Source of the DNA: Hydrogenophaga sp.
GTDB lineage: Bacteria > Pseudomonadota > Gammaproteobacteria > Burkholderiales > Burkholderiaceae_C
Direction: 5' to 3'
Assembly (NCBI GenBank): GCA_030696525.1
Contig: JAUYSB010000078.1
Location: forward strand, 1-32,055
Length of the DNA stretch: 32,055 nucleotides
Part shown: positions 13,257 to 21,245 of the stretch, piece after piece
Position numbering within the stretch: the stretch's first letter is position 1
Layout of the letters: the number at the start of each line of letters is the position of its first letter
Position numbers and translations under genes: made by a program
The notes under the pieces: generated by a model
The model's database searches: none
Told to the model about the DNA's origin: nothing
Seen by the model: the letters and a program-made list of their open reading frames with translations, nothing else

Positions 13257-14237
13257 TCAATCGGGTTTCATGTTGGCGGTCTTGATCACATGTGCGTAGT
13301 TGCGACGTTCTTCGCGCAACCAGGCGGTGAGTTCGGTGGGGGTGAGCACGGGTGCGCGCTCAAAGCCCAGGTCGCCCATGGCTTTTTGGGTCTCGGGCAG
13401 GTCGAGGATTTTTCGCATCTCGGCGGCCAGCTTGGCCTGGATCTCGGCGGGCACACCACGCGGCACCATCAGGGCGTTCCAGGCCGCGATGGTGAAGTTG
13501 GGCAGGCCTTGTTCGCTGGCGGTTTTCACGCCGGGCATGGAGGCCATGGGCGCACTGGTGGTCACGGCCAGCACTTTGATCTTGCCGAGCTGGTTGCGGG
13601 TGGCGGCCACGGTGTCGATGAGCACCGGAACGTGGCCACCGAGCACGGCGGTCATGGCGTCGGCCGAGCCCTTGAAGCGCACACCGAACAAGGGCACCTC
13701 ACGTTGCCTGAGCATCTCCATGACCAGTTGACCGGTCACGCTGGGGATGGCGGCATCCACCTGGCCGGACTTGGATTTGGTCAGCGCGATCAGATCAGTC
13801 AAGGAGTTGACGGGCGCTTGTGGACCGGCAGAGATGGCGAACGGAATCAGCGCCGTCAGTGCGATGGCATCGAAGTCCTTGTCGGCGTCGTAGCCGACGT
13901 TCGGGTAGAGCGCCGGGTTCATGGCGTGGGTGCCCGACGCGCCCATGACCAGTGTGTAGCCGTCGGGCGTGGCACGTGCCGCAGCTGCGGTGCCGATGTT
14001 GCCCGCCGCACCTGGGCGGTTCTCCACCACGAAGCCCTGGCCCAGGTTCTTGGTGAGCTTGTCGGCGAAGTAGCGGGTGGCGATGTCGGTGCTCTGGCCG
14101 GCCGGGTAGGCGACGATGATCTTGACCGGCCGGTTGGGCCAGTCGGCGTGGGCCTGGGCCAGTACCTGTGTGCTGAAAGTGGCCAGCGGCAAGGTGGACA
14201 GCAGGCCCAAAAACAGGCGGCGAGGGGTGGTGTTCAT
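13257..14237 (-). CDS. Bug-type tripartite tricarboxylate transporter substrate-binding protein (unit C)
   Basis: The 326-residue periplasmic receptor starts with an export signal (about 1-29) that contains TPRRLFLGLL, close to a twin-arginine motif. The family signature follows in WPNRPVKIIVAYPAGQSTD and the Bug-typical ENRPGAAGNIG and GTHAMNPALYP. Bug proteins bind carboxylic acids in a Venus-flytrap fold. No TctA/TctB membrane partners occur in the window, which is usual for orphan Bug receptors in Burkholderiales. The start at 14237 has GGAGA upstream; the longer frame overlaps the operator. It heads the dioxygenase-aldolase transcript and has its own operator-like repeat at 14318-14333. 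Confidence 0.92.
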   Translation of the reverse strand: MNTTPRRLFLGLLSTLPLATFSTQVLAQAHADWPNRPVKIIVAYPAGQSTDIATRYFADKLTKNLGQGFVVENRPGAAGNIGTAAAARATPDGYTLVMGASGTHAMNPALYPNVGYDADKDFDAIALTALIPFAISAGPQAPVNSLTDLIALTKSKSGQVDAAIPSVTGQLVMEMLRQREVPLFGVRFKGSADAMTAVLGGHVPVLIDTVAATRNQLGKIKVLAVTTSAPMASMPGVKTASEQGLPNFTIAAWNALMVPRGVPAEIQAKLAAEMRKILDLPETQKAMGDLGFERAPVLTPTELTAWLREERRNYAHVIKTANMKPD

Positions 14238-14280
14238 GTCGTGTCTCCGTTGTGTTGTTGAACGCCGTTGCAAGGTACCG

Positions 14281-15507
14281 TCAGACCGATCCAGTGCGAA
14301 CGAATGGGCGCACGGAGGTTTCACATGTTGAACTTGCAGGGTGGGGCAGGGCGGTGTCGCGGTCCCAGAGGTAGCTTCTGTTCAGCCGGTCGAATTCGCC
14401 GCATCCCATCTGGGCCAGCACCATGTCGATTTCGTTGCGCATGAGTTGCAGCACACGCGCCACGCCAGCCTGCCCTGCAGCGGCCACGGCGTACAGCGAA
14501 GGCCGCCCAAAGATGCAGGCGCGAGCGCCCAGGCAGCGCGCAATCACCACGTCGGAGCCCCGTCGCACGCCGCTGTCCAGCAGCAACTCCACCTGATCGC
14601 CCACCGCCGCGTGGATGGCCGGCAGCATCTCCAGCGGGGACGGGGCCACATCGAGTTGGCGCCCGCCGTGGTTGGACACCACCAGCGCGTTGGCGCCGAG
14701 ACTGACCGCTTCGCGGGCGTCGTCCGGGTGCAGCAGGCCCTTGATCACCAGGGGCCCCTTCCACGCATCGCGGATGCGGCGCAGGTGGTCCCAGTTGACC
14801 ATGGGTGCAGGGGTCAGCGTGCCGTACATGTCAGCCACCTGCGCGGCGTCGGCGCCATCGGGCGCATAGGGCTTCCAGGTCCGCATCATCGGTATGCCCC
14901 CGGTGCGCAGGTAGCGCAGCACCCAGGCCGGGTGGCCCAGGGCTTCCAGCACCACGGCCGGCGTCATGCGGAAGGGGCGTGAAAAGCCATTGCGTTTGTT
15001 GCGCTCGCGGTTCGAGTTGACCGGCACATCCACCGACACCACCAGCACGCCCACCTGGGCCTGGGTGGCGCGGCGCACCAGGTCGGCATTGATTTTTTCG
15101 TCGGTGGTGCAGTACATCTGAAACCACGTGTGTTCCGGCGCCACCGCCATCACGTCTTCGAGCGAGGCGTTGCCCGCGCTGGAGAGCAGAAAGGGCACGT
15201 TGGCGTCGCGTGCGGCGGCGGCCTGCATCAGGTCGGCGTCGGGTCGCCACAGGCCGGCCAGGCCGGTGGGCGAGATGCCGATGGGACTAGCGTACTCGCG
15301 ACCCAGCAGCGTCACGCGCTGGTCACGGTGGCTCACGTCGCGCAGGTAGCGCGGCACGATGCGGTGCTGTGCGAAAGCCTCGCGGTTGCGCTTCAAGCAC
15401 AGCTCGTCGTCCACGCCACCGTCGATGAAATCGAAGGCGATGCGGGGCAGACTGCGCCGCGCGAGTTCGCGCATGTCGTCCAGGTTGATGGCGGATTGGA
15501 GGTTCAT
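14281..15507 (-). CDS. FMN-dependent alpha-hydroxy-acid oxidase/dehydrogenase
   Basis: The 408-residue TIM-barrel flavoenzyme belongs to the lactate/mandelate dehydrogenase and glycolate oxidase family, turning a 2-hydroxy acid into a 2-oxo acid. Visible active-site residues: Tyr132 in WFQMYCT, Lys256 in LVIKGLLHPDDA, the catalytic His280 and Arg283 in VSNHGGRQLD, and the phosphate-binding DSGVRRGSDV. The domain ends around residue 385 (NRSYLWDRDTALP). The remaining 20 residues are polar and unlike the family and are encoded across an operator-like repeat. ATG 15507 has no good ribosome-binding site; it is abutted by a 9-bp inverted repeat. The gene lies between IclR1 and the Bug receptor and is probably its own transcription unit. 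Confidence 0.92.
   Translation of the reverse strand: MNLQSAINLDDMRELARRSLPRIAFDFIDGGVDDELCLKRNREAFAQHRIVPRYLRDVSHRDQRVTLLGREYASPIGISPTGLAGLWRPDADLMQAAAARDANVPFLLSSAGNASLEDVMAVAPEHTWFQMYCTTDEKINADLVRRATQAQVGVLVVSVDVPVNSNRERNKRNGFSRPFRMTPAVVLEALGHPAWVLRYLRTGGIPMMRTWKPYAPDGADAAQVADMYGTLTPAPMVNWDHLRRIRDAWKGPLVIKGLLHPDDAREAVSLGANALVVSNHGGRQLDVAPSPLEMLPAIHAAVGDQVELLLDSGVRRGSDVVIARCLGARACIFGRPSLYAVAAAGQAGVARVLQLMRNEIDMVLAQMGCGEFDRLNRSYLWDRDTALPHPASSTCETSVRPFVRTGSV
14318..14337 (-). promoter_or_regulatory. Operator-like repeat upstream of Bug receptor (copy 1)
   Basis: GTTTCACATGTTGAACTTGC on the plus strand, 19 of 20 identical to the copy at 15580-15599. On the minus strand it contains TTCAACATGTGAAAC. 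It ends 81 bases upstream of the Bug receptor start, inside the last codons of the FMN enzyme. It is probably an IclR-family binding site. Confidence 0.65.
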
Positions 15508-15535
15508 GTATCGGCAATGAATGTTGTGCCGATAC
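15508..15535 (-). promoter_or_regulatory. Perfect 9-bp inverted repeat abutting the FMN enzyme start codon
   Basis: GTATCGGCA (15508-15516) and TGCCGATAC (15527-15535) are perfect inverted repeats separated by 10 bases, so half-site centres lie 19 bp apart. On the coding strand the right arm ends immediately before the ATG at 15507 and replaces any clear Shine-Dalgarno sequence. It is either an operator for a dimeric regulator or an mRNA hairpin that hides the start site. Confidence 0.6.
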
Positions 15536-15579
15536 CTTAAGCGCGGGTGGTGCCGTTGCGACGTCGCACCACGTTATTG

Positions 15580-15599
15580 GTTTCACATATTGAACTTGC
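15580..15599 (-). promoter_or_regulatory. Operator-like repeat upstream of FMN enzyme (copy 2)
   Basis: GTTTCACATATTGAACTTGC, nearly identical to 14318-14337; the minus strand holds TTCAATATGTGAAAC. It ends 73 bases upstream of the FMN enzyme start, in the gap after the IclR1 gene. A likely IclR1 target. Confidence 0.65.
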
Positions 15600-15624
15600 G
15601 TGTGATGGCCCGGCGGCCACACGT

Positions 15625-16440
15625 TCAGACGTTGAGGGCGTCCGCGTCTGCGTTCAGCAGTGCAGCCGTGTCCAGCAGTTGCTGGTGCAGCTCGTCCAGC
15701 CGGTCTTCGCCATACAGCTCGGCGGTGCCAATGAGGCACAGCGCGGCAAAGGCATCACCACGGCCATCGAGCACGGGCACCGCGAGGGCATGCAGGCCAG
15801 GCACCACGTCACCGAGGTTGACACCAAAGCCGTGGCGGTCAGAGCGCTCACGCATCTTTTGCAAGGCTTCCAGTCGGCCGGTGCCCCGGCGTGCGATCTC
15901 TTGAGCCACGTTGTCGAGCAGCACCTCGCGCACCTCGTCTTCGGGCCGTGTCTGCAGGATGGCCACGCCACCCACCGACGTGAACAGCGGGCGGCGCGTG
16001 CCGGGGTGGATCATGAGGCCGGACAGCGGCAGGCTGCCTGCGCGTACGGTGCACACGTATTCGTTGCCGCTGCGCAGCAGCAGCAGCGCGAGGCCAGCCA
16101 GGCGGCGGGCAAAGCTGCGCACGGTGGCCTCGGCACGGCGCTGAAACTGCCCCCGGTGGGGCAGCGCAAACCCCAGTTCGTGCATGAGCGGGCCAGGCAG
16201 GTAGTGGCGGTCGCTGGCGCGTTGTTCCACCAGGCGCTCGTCCACCAGGCAGGCCAGCATGCGGTGCACGGTGGCCTTGTCCTGCTGGCAGGCCGCTGCC
16301 AGGTCAGACAGGCGCCAGCCGAAGCCGGGCCGCATGGCGATCATGCGCATGAGCTTGATGCCACGGCCCAGGCTTTGGGTGCCGCTGCGGTCGGGGCCGG
16401 CCGTCACGGGGGCTTGTTGCGCAAGGTGGGCGAGGTTCAT
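15625..16440 (-). CDS. IclR family transcriptional regulator (IclR1)
   Basis: The 271-residue product has the winged helix-turn-helix of IclR proteins (about 30-85: LGRGIKLMRMIA, WRLSDLAAACQQDKATVHRML) followed by the effector-binding domain (about 100-265), with RRGTGRLEALQKMRERSDRHG, GFGVNLGDVVPGLHALAVPV and FAALCLIGTAELYGEDRL. The start at 16440 gives a normal-length N-terminus. An ATG at 16479 in the same frame is possible; neither has a clear ribosome-binding site. It stands upstream of the FMN enzyme on the same strand and divergent from a small hypothetical gene. A motif at 16566-16580 shared with the promoters downstream suggests autoregulation and control of unit C. Confidence 0.88.
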   Translation of the reverse strand: MNLAHLAQQAPVTAGPDRSGTQSLGRGIKLMRMIAMRPGFGWRLSDLAAACQQDKATVHRMLACLVDERLVEQRASDRHYLPGPLMHELGFALPHRGQFQRRAEATVRSFARRLAGLALLLLRSGNEYVCTVRAGSLPLSGLMIHPGTRRPLFTSVGGVAILQTRPEDEVREVLLDNVAQEIARRGTGRLEALQKMRERSDRHGFGVNLGDVVPGLHALAVPVLDGRGDAFAALCLIGTAELYGEDRLDELHQQLLDTAALLNADADALNV

Positions 16441-16563
16441 GGTCAAAAGATTTTGCAATGGACGACGCAGGTAAGCCATTCAGGTTTGCACCAAGCCGAG
16501 GTCCGTGATGGTCTGTGTCAGGACAGTCCGCGGCGATTCTTGTGGCGGCTGCTTTGGACGTTA

Positions 16564-16580
16564 GTTTCAACATCTGAAAC
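16564..16580. promoter_or_regulatory. Palindromic operator-like site upstream of IclR1 (copy 3)
   Basis: GTTTCA-ACATC-TGAAAC is a perfect 6-bp palindrome. Its TTCAACATCTGAAAC core (16566-16580) differs at one or two of 15 positions from the minus-strand cores at 14318 and 15580. It lies 124 bases upstream of IclR1 and 53 bases upstream of the divergent hypothetical gene. Confidence 0.6.
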
Positions 16581-16633
16581 CTCTGACCTGGGCGCACGCG
16601 TTGGGTGGCGCGGTGCCCTTCACACTGACCGGC

Positions 16634-16954
16634 ATGGAAACAAGCACCTTCCCACCGATGAAGCGAGCCACTGTCAGGGCCCTCAAACGCGCGGTGCGCC
16701 AAGGCTCTCACAACGGCTCACCACCGCTTCAGAACGCGGCGCTGGCCCTGCTGTCGCGCAGTGTGGTGTTCGGGCATGGACGCCTGGCGGTGATGCGGCT
16801 CAAGCTGGCGGTGGAGGCGGGTGCGCAGGTGCCTCACGAACTGTGGGCCTATTGCGCACGGGCCGCCGGTGCCAGCCAGGACGCGAAGGTGCAGGGCCTG
16901 TACCGCGAGGCGGCCCTGCTGGCGACGCAGCGACGTGCCGAAGCTGCCGCTTGA
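16634..16954 (+). CDS. Small conserved-looking hypothetical protein
   Basis: A 106-residue product starting METSTFPPMKRATVRALKRA. It is helical in character, basic at the N-terminus and Ala-rich at the C-terminus, with no signal peptide or membrane segment. I do not recognise the family. Coding support comes from its position: it fills the gap between IclR1 and the decayed MFS gene on the opposite strand, with no better frame there. Start 16634 is preferred to the upstream ATG at 16601, which lies closer to the operator; neither has a strong ribosome-binding site. It could be a regulator or a cargo gene unrelated to the catabolic units. No function is proposed. Confidence 0.5.
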   Translation: METSTFPPMKRATVRALKRAVRQGSHNGSPPLQNAALALLSRSVVFGHGRLAVMRLKLAVEAGAQVPHELWAYCARAAGASQDAKVQGLYREAALLATQRRAEAAA

Positions 16955-16961
16955 GCTGGCC

Positions 16962-17797
16962 TCACGATGAGGCGCCGTCGGACCTCGTCTTCGCCAACAG
17001 CCACGCGCAGCACGCCGCAGGGATCGCCAACAACAGGTAGCCCGCGCGGTAGCTGCCGAAGGCACTGGCGATGCCACCAAACACCATGGGCCCGAGCACG
17101 ACACCGAAGAAGGTGATCGCCAGCGAGCCTCCGGTGGCCGCACTCGCCATGCCGGGTGGTGCCAGCCGCGCGACCTCGGCCAGGTAGACCCCGTTCCAAC
17201 CCGTGGCAGAGGCACCAAAGGCCACCAGCAGTGCCAGCACCAGCGCCTGCGGCGCGGCGGGCGCGAGGCAGGCGTTGGCGATGGCGGACAAGGCCATCAG
17301 GCCGGCCACCAGCGCCAGCGCAGGGCAGAGAACACCAGCGAGCAAGCGGCCAGGCGCGCCAGTGTGGGTTGCCGGGCGACCAGCAACACGGGTGCCACCA
17401 GGCGCGCGATGTCGATGGCGTGACCGTGTTCGCGATCGGCGTCCAGTGGCCCGCGTGTGACTTGTGCCAGCAGAACGCACGCGATGCAGCCTGCTGCCAC
17501 ACTCCACAACGCCGCCGCCACGCCACCCATCACCACCAACGGTGGCACCAGGGCGCCGGCCAGCAGCCCGAGCTGCCTGACGCGGATGGCGCCACGGCGC
17601 ACCACCAGCGGGCCCGAGGCCATGCTGGCCACCATGGCACCCACGTAGAGGATGGCGATGTAGACACCGATCAGGCCCGGCGACGCGCGCAAGGCCTCGC
17701 CCAGTGCCGGTGCCATGGCCGGCACCGCCAGCACGGCCATGGACACCAGCGCCTGGATGGCCAGCGTGGTGGCCAGCACGCCCCAGGGGCCGGTCAT
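16962..17797 (-). pseudogene. Decayed MFS transporter
   Basis: Two minus-strand frames together resemble one major facilitator permease. The 5' part (17797 to about 17320) begins MTGPWGVLATTLAIQALVSM; the 3' part (about 17320 to 16962) contains ASATGWNGVYLAEVARLAPP and SLAITFFGVVLGPMVFGGIA. The frames differ, and the total of about 278 codons is roughly 120 short of a normal 390-400-residue MFS protein. Two segments seem missing: one after QLGLLAGA (the expected helices 4-5) and one at SLVFSAL/ALALVAG (about 17320), where the frame also shifts. It is the last gene of unit B, 12 bases after the Bug receptor, so its loss does not break upstream genes. Confidence 0.8.
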
Positions 17798-17809
17798 CTC
17801 ATGCGCCTT

Positions 17810-18775
17810 TCAGTCCAGGCTGGCGCCCGAGGCTTTCACCACCTGGCCCCACTTGGCGATGTCGGCGTGCAGCACCTGGGCAAACTGCTGCGGGTCGGTG
17901 ATGTAGGGCTCGGCACCCTGCGCCATGAAGCGTTCGACCACGTCCCTGGACTTGAGCAACTCGTTCACGTCGGCGTTGATTTTGCGCACCACGGCGGCCG
18001 GCACCTTGGCCGGCGCGAACAGACCGAACCAGGGGTTGACGTCGAAGTCCTTGAAACCGGCTTCGGCAATTGTCGGGATCTGGCCGAAGGCGGCTGCGCG
18101 TTTGGCGCTGGTCACGGCCACCGGGTGCAGCGTGCCCTGTTTGATGGCGCCCGCCACGGACGGCAGGCTGGTGAAGACCAGGTGGATCTGACCGCCCATG
18201 AGGTCTTGCATGGCGGGCGCAGCACCCCGGTAGGGCACGTGCACCAGCTTCACCCCGGCGGCGGTGTTGAACATCTCGCCCAGCAGGTGGTTGACCGAGC
18301 CATTGCCGGCCGAACCGTAGGTGAGCTGGCCCGCTTTGGCCGCCGACACCAGGTCGGCGATGGTCTTGATGGGCGAGTCGGCCTTGGTCACGGCCACGAA
18401 GGGCAGCGTGGCCAGGGTGGCCACGGGGGCGAAATCCTTTTCCGGGTCGAAGGGCAGCTTTTTGTAGAGCGAGCCGTTGATGGCGTGGGTGCCCACATAG
18501 CTCATGAGCAGGGTGTGGCCGTCGGCGGGTGCCGCAGCCACCACCTCCATGCCCAGGTTGCCACCGGCGCCGGCGCGGTTCTCGACCACCACCGGCTGGC
18601 CCCATTTTTCGCTGAGCTTTTGCGCGATGGTGCGCGCCAGCGCGTCGGATGCACCGCCGGGTGTCTGCGGCACCACGATCTTGACCGGCCTGTTCGGAAA
18701 ATCCTGGGCCTGGCCCAACAGGGCGAAAGCGGCCAGCACGAGGCCACTGCCCCAGGTCACAACACGTTTCATCAT
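17810..18775 (-). CDS. Bug-type tripartite tricarboxylate transporter substrate-binding protein (unit B)
   Basis: The 321-residue periplasmic receptor has a Sec signal peptide (MMKRVVTWGSGLVLAAFALL, cleaved near GQAQ) and the family pattern FPNRPVKIVVPQTPGGASD, VENRAGAGGNLGMEVVA and SYVGTHAINGSLYKKLPFDP. The start at 18775 has GGAGACAAGACC just upstream; a second ATG follows immediately. It lies 25 bases after meaB in the B12 mutase unit, which suggests that it binds the carboxylic acid processed by that unit. No TctAB permease is nearby. It is clearly distinct from the Bug receptor at 13257, so the two probably bind different ligands. Confidence 0.92.
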   Translation of the reverse strand: MMKRVVTWGSGLVLAAFALLGQAQDFPNRPVKIVVPQTPGGASDALARTIAQKLSEKWGQPVVVENRAGAGGNLGMEVVAAAPADGHTLLMSYVGTHAINGSLYKKLPFDPEKDFAPVATLATLPFVAVTKADSPIKTIADLVSAAKAGQLTYGSAGNGSVNHLLGEMFNTAAGVKLVHVPYRGAAPAMQDLMGGQIHLVFTSLPSVAGAIKQGTLHPVAVTSAKRAAAFGQIPTIAEAGFKDFDVNPWFGLFAPAKVPAAVVRKINADVNELLKSRDVVERFMAQGAEPYITDPQQFAQVLHADIAKWGQVVKASGASLD

Positions 18776-18800
18776 GGTCTTGTCTCCGGTTGAAAACACG

Positions 18801-19709
18801 TCAGCGCGGGGTGGCCAGGGTGCTGAGCACCGCGTCCACCTGCTGCAGCAGGGGCGCCTGCAACTGCGCGCTGTCCAGGCTGCGCACGGCCTCGCCCACG
18901 CGCCTTTCGATGAGGCGGCGCAGTCGGTAGCGGGCGCGGCCGTCGAGCAGGGCGGCGCGGCGCTCGGTCTGGGCCAGCCACTGCTGGTGGCGGTCGATGG
19001 CGTCGGACAGCGCGGCCACCGATTCGGGCTGGCGCACGGCGGTCAGCAGCACCGGCGGGCGCCAAGCGCCCACCGGGTGGCGCGACACGGCGGCGATGCG
19101 CTGGATGTCGGTGACCATGCGGTGGGCACCGGGCAGGTCGGCCTTGTTGACCACGAAGATGTCGGCCATTTCCATGATGCCGGCCTTCATGGCCTGCACC
19201 ACGTCGCCGCTGTCGGGCAGCAGCACCAGCACCAAGGTGTCCACCTGCCCACGCGCGGCGTACTCGGCCTGGCCCACGCCCACGGTTTCCAGCACCACCT
19301 CGTCGAAGCCGTGGGCGTCCATCAGGTCCAGCATCTCGGGCAGGTTGTCCGACAGGCCGTCGGAGGTGGAGCGCGAACCGAGCGAACGGATGTAAAGCTC
19401 GGCGCTGCCCGGCAGTTCGTCCATGCGGATGCGGTCGCCCAGGATGGCGCCGCCGGATTTGGGGCTGCTCGGGTCCACCGCCAGCACACCCACGCGTTGG
19501 TCTGGGCGTGGCGTGTTCAGACGGTGCAAGGCCAGTTGCCCGGCCAGCGTGCTTTTGCCCGCGCCGGGGGCACCGGTCAGGCCGATGCGCCGAGCCAGGT
19601 GGGTCGGTGATGGCGTCAGTGCCTGCCGCAACAGGTGGTCCGCGCTGGCGTTGGCCAATTGGCTGAGCGCCCGGCCGAGGGCGTGGCGGTCCAGCGGGGC
19701 GCGGCTCAC
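18801..19709 (-). CDS. meaB: MeaB/ArgK-type GTPase chaperone of B12 acyl-CoA mutase
   Basis: The 302-residue G3E-type GTPase has Walker A GAPGAGKST at 46-54, switch sequence DPSSPKSGGAILGDRIRM, Walker B region ETVGVGQAEY and the guanine-specificity motif NKAD. MeaB proteins gate loading of adenosylcobalamin into acyl-CoA mutases and protect them from inactivation. At 302 residues it is a little shorter than most homologues (about 330). Its start overlaps the CoA transferase stop by 4 bases, so translation is coupled. Its presence in the same unit as both mutase subunits shows that the mutase there is a functioning B12 enzyme. Confidence 0.93.
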   Translation of the reverse strand: MSRAPLDRHALGRALSQLANASADHLLRQALTPSPTHLARRIGLTGAPGAGKSTLAGQLALHRLNTPRPDQRVGVLAVDPSSPKSGGAILGDRIRMDELPGSAELYIRSLGSRSTSDGLSDNLPEMLDLMDAHGFDEVVLETVGVGQAEYAARGQVDTLVLVLLPDSGDVVQAMKAGIMEMADIFVVNKADLPGAHRMVTDIQRIAAVSRHPVGAWRPPVLLTAVRQPESVAALSDAIDRHQQWLAQTERRAALLDGRARYRLRRLIERRVGEAVRSLDSAQLQAPLLQQVDAVLSTLATPR

Positions 19710-20836
19710 GCGCTCACGCTCCCCAGCACCTCGGCATGGTGCTGGTCCAGCAGTGGCGGCAGGCCGTAGCGGGTCGTGTGGCCGTCGAACTTGAGCGGGC
19801 TGGCCACGGCGCGCAGCGGGTACTCGCCGTCACCCAGCGGCACCACCATGTCGCGGGCGCGGGTGAGCTCGCTGTCAAGCGCCTGCGACAGGCTGCCGAT
19901 CTCGGAGGCCACCACCCCCAGCGGCGTCAGGCGGCGCACCCAATCCGCGGCCGATGCCGTCATCAGCACCTCGCCGATGGCCGCGAGCACGGGCACGCGG
20001 TGCTCGCGCCGTGCCGCCATGGTGGCAAACATCGGGTCGGTGGCCCACTGGGGGCGGCCGATCTCGGTGCAGAAGGTTTGCCAGAACTTGTCGTGGGTGA
20101 TGAAGAGGGTGAGCCAGCCGTCGGCGGTGGGGAAGATCTGTGCCGGCACCATGTAGGGGTGCGACGAATTGGCCAGGCGCTCCATCACCTCGCCCGCGTT
20201 CAGCGTGGCGCCGGCCAGGTAGTTGAGCTGCGAGAGCATGACGTCGTACATGGCCACGTCCACCTGGCCGCCCCGGCCTTCCACGATTTTGGCCAGCAGG
20301 CCCAGCGCGGCCACGATGCCGGCCGAGTTGTCCACCGCCGAGTAGCCGGCCTTGGTGGGTGGCGCGCTGGGGTCACCGGTGAGCGACATCACGCCGGTGA
20401 TGGCCTGGATCACGTAGTCGTAGGCGGGGCTTTCGGCGTAGGGGCCGTCCAGCCCGTAGCCGGTGAGGGCCACACACACCAGTTTGGGGTTGCAGGTGTT
20501 CAGCGAATCGTAGGTCAGGCCCAGCTTCTTGATGGCCGATGGCCGCAGGTTGGTCACCAGTGCGTGGGCCGTGGATGCCAGCGACTCGAGCGCGGCACGG
20601 CCCTCGGCCGAGGCCAGGTCGAGCACCACACTTTTTTTGTTGCGGTTGAGGCTGGTGAAGTAAGCGTTGTGCGGGCCGATGAAATGGGGGCTGACCTTGC
20701 GCGCGATGTCGCCCTCGGGCGGTTCGATCTTGATGACCTCGGCGCCCATGTCGGCCAGCAGCAGGCCACAGTACGGCCCGGCCAGCATGTGGCCGACTTC
20801 GATGACGCGTATGCCCGCCAGCGGCCCTGAGCTCAC
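19706..20836 (-). CDS. Family III CoA transferase (CaiB/BaiF)
   Basis: The 376-residue enzyme moves CoA between carboxylic acids through an aspartyl-CoA mixed anhydride. Family features are GIRVIEVGHMLAGPYCG at the start, ADMGAEVIKIEPPEGD (29-43), LNRNKKSVVLDL (63-74), NLRPSAIKKLGL and the catalytic Asp169 in YSAVDNSAG, the same number as in formyl-CoA transferase. Length is normal for the shorter members. It overlaps the small mutase subunit gene at one end and meaB at the other by 4 bases each. It most likely activates the acid imported for this unit, with succinyl-CoA or another acyl-CoA as donor. The acid is not identifiable from sequence alone. Confidence 0.92.
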   Translation of the reverse strand: MSSGPLAGIRVIEVGHMLAGPYCGLLLADMGAEVIKIEPPEGDIARKVSPHFIGPHNAYFTSLNRNKKSVVLDLASAEGRAALESLASTAHALVTNLRPSAIKKLGLTYDSLNTCNPKLVCVALTGYGLDGPYAESPAYDYVIQAITGVMSLTGDPSAPPTKAGYSAVDNSAGIVAALGLLAKIVEGRGGQVDVAMYDVMLSQLNYLAGATLNAGEVMERLANSSHPYMVPAQIFPTADGWLTLFITHDKFWQTFCTEIGRPQWATDPMFATMAARREHRVPVLAAIGEVLMTASAADWVRRLTPLGVVASEIGSLSQALDSELTRARDMVVPLGDGEYPLRAVASPLKFDGHTTRYGLPPLLDQHHAEVLGSVSA

Positions 20837-21245
20837 GACAACCTCGCGGCCAGCCCGGCCACCACCGTGTCCAGCGGCATGTCGGCGGTGAAGATGGCGG
20901 CCACCCCCAGTTGGTGGAGCATGTCGTGGTCTTCGGCCGGTATGGTGCCGCCCACGAACACCTTCACGTCGCCCGCGCCGGCTTCGCGCAGCGCGGCCAT
21001 CACGTCGGTGACCAGCTCTTTGTGGCTGCCTGAGAGGATGCTCAGGCCCACCGCGTCCACGCCTTCGTCCACCGCCACCTGGGCAATCTGCCCGGGGCTG
21101 CGGCGCAGGCCGGTGTAGATCACCTCGGCCCCGGCGTCGCGCAGGGTGAGGGCGACGATCTTGGCGCCGATGTCGTGGCCGTCCAGGCCGGGTTTGCCGA
21201 TCAGGATGCGGCGGCCCGCCAGCGGGCGTTGTTGTGTGACTGTGT

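Noticed and set aside
14294-14313. GTGCG-N10-CGCAC inverted repeat near the Bug receptor promoter
   Set aside because: Arms of only 5 GC-rich bases are expected by chance in this DNA; not found at the other promoters.
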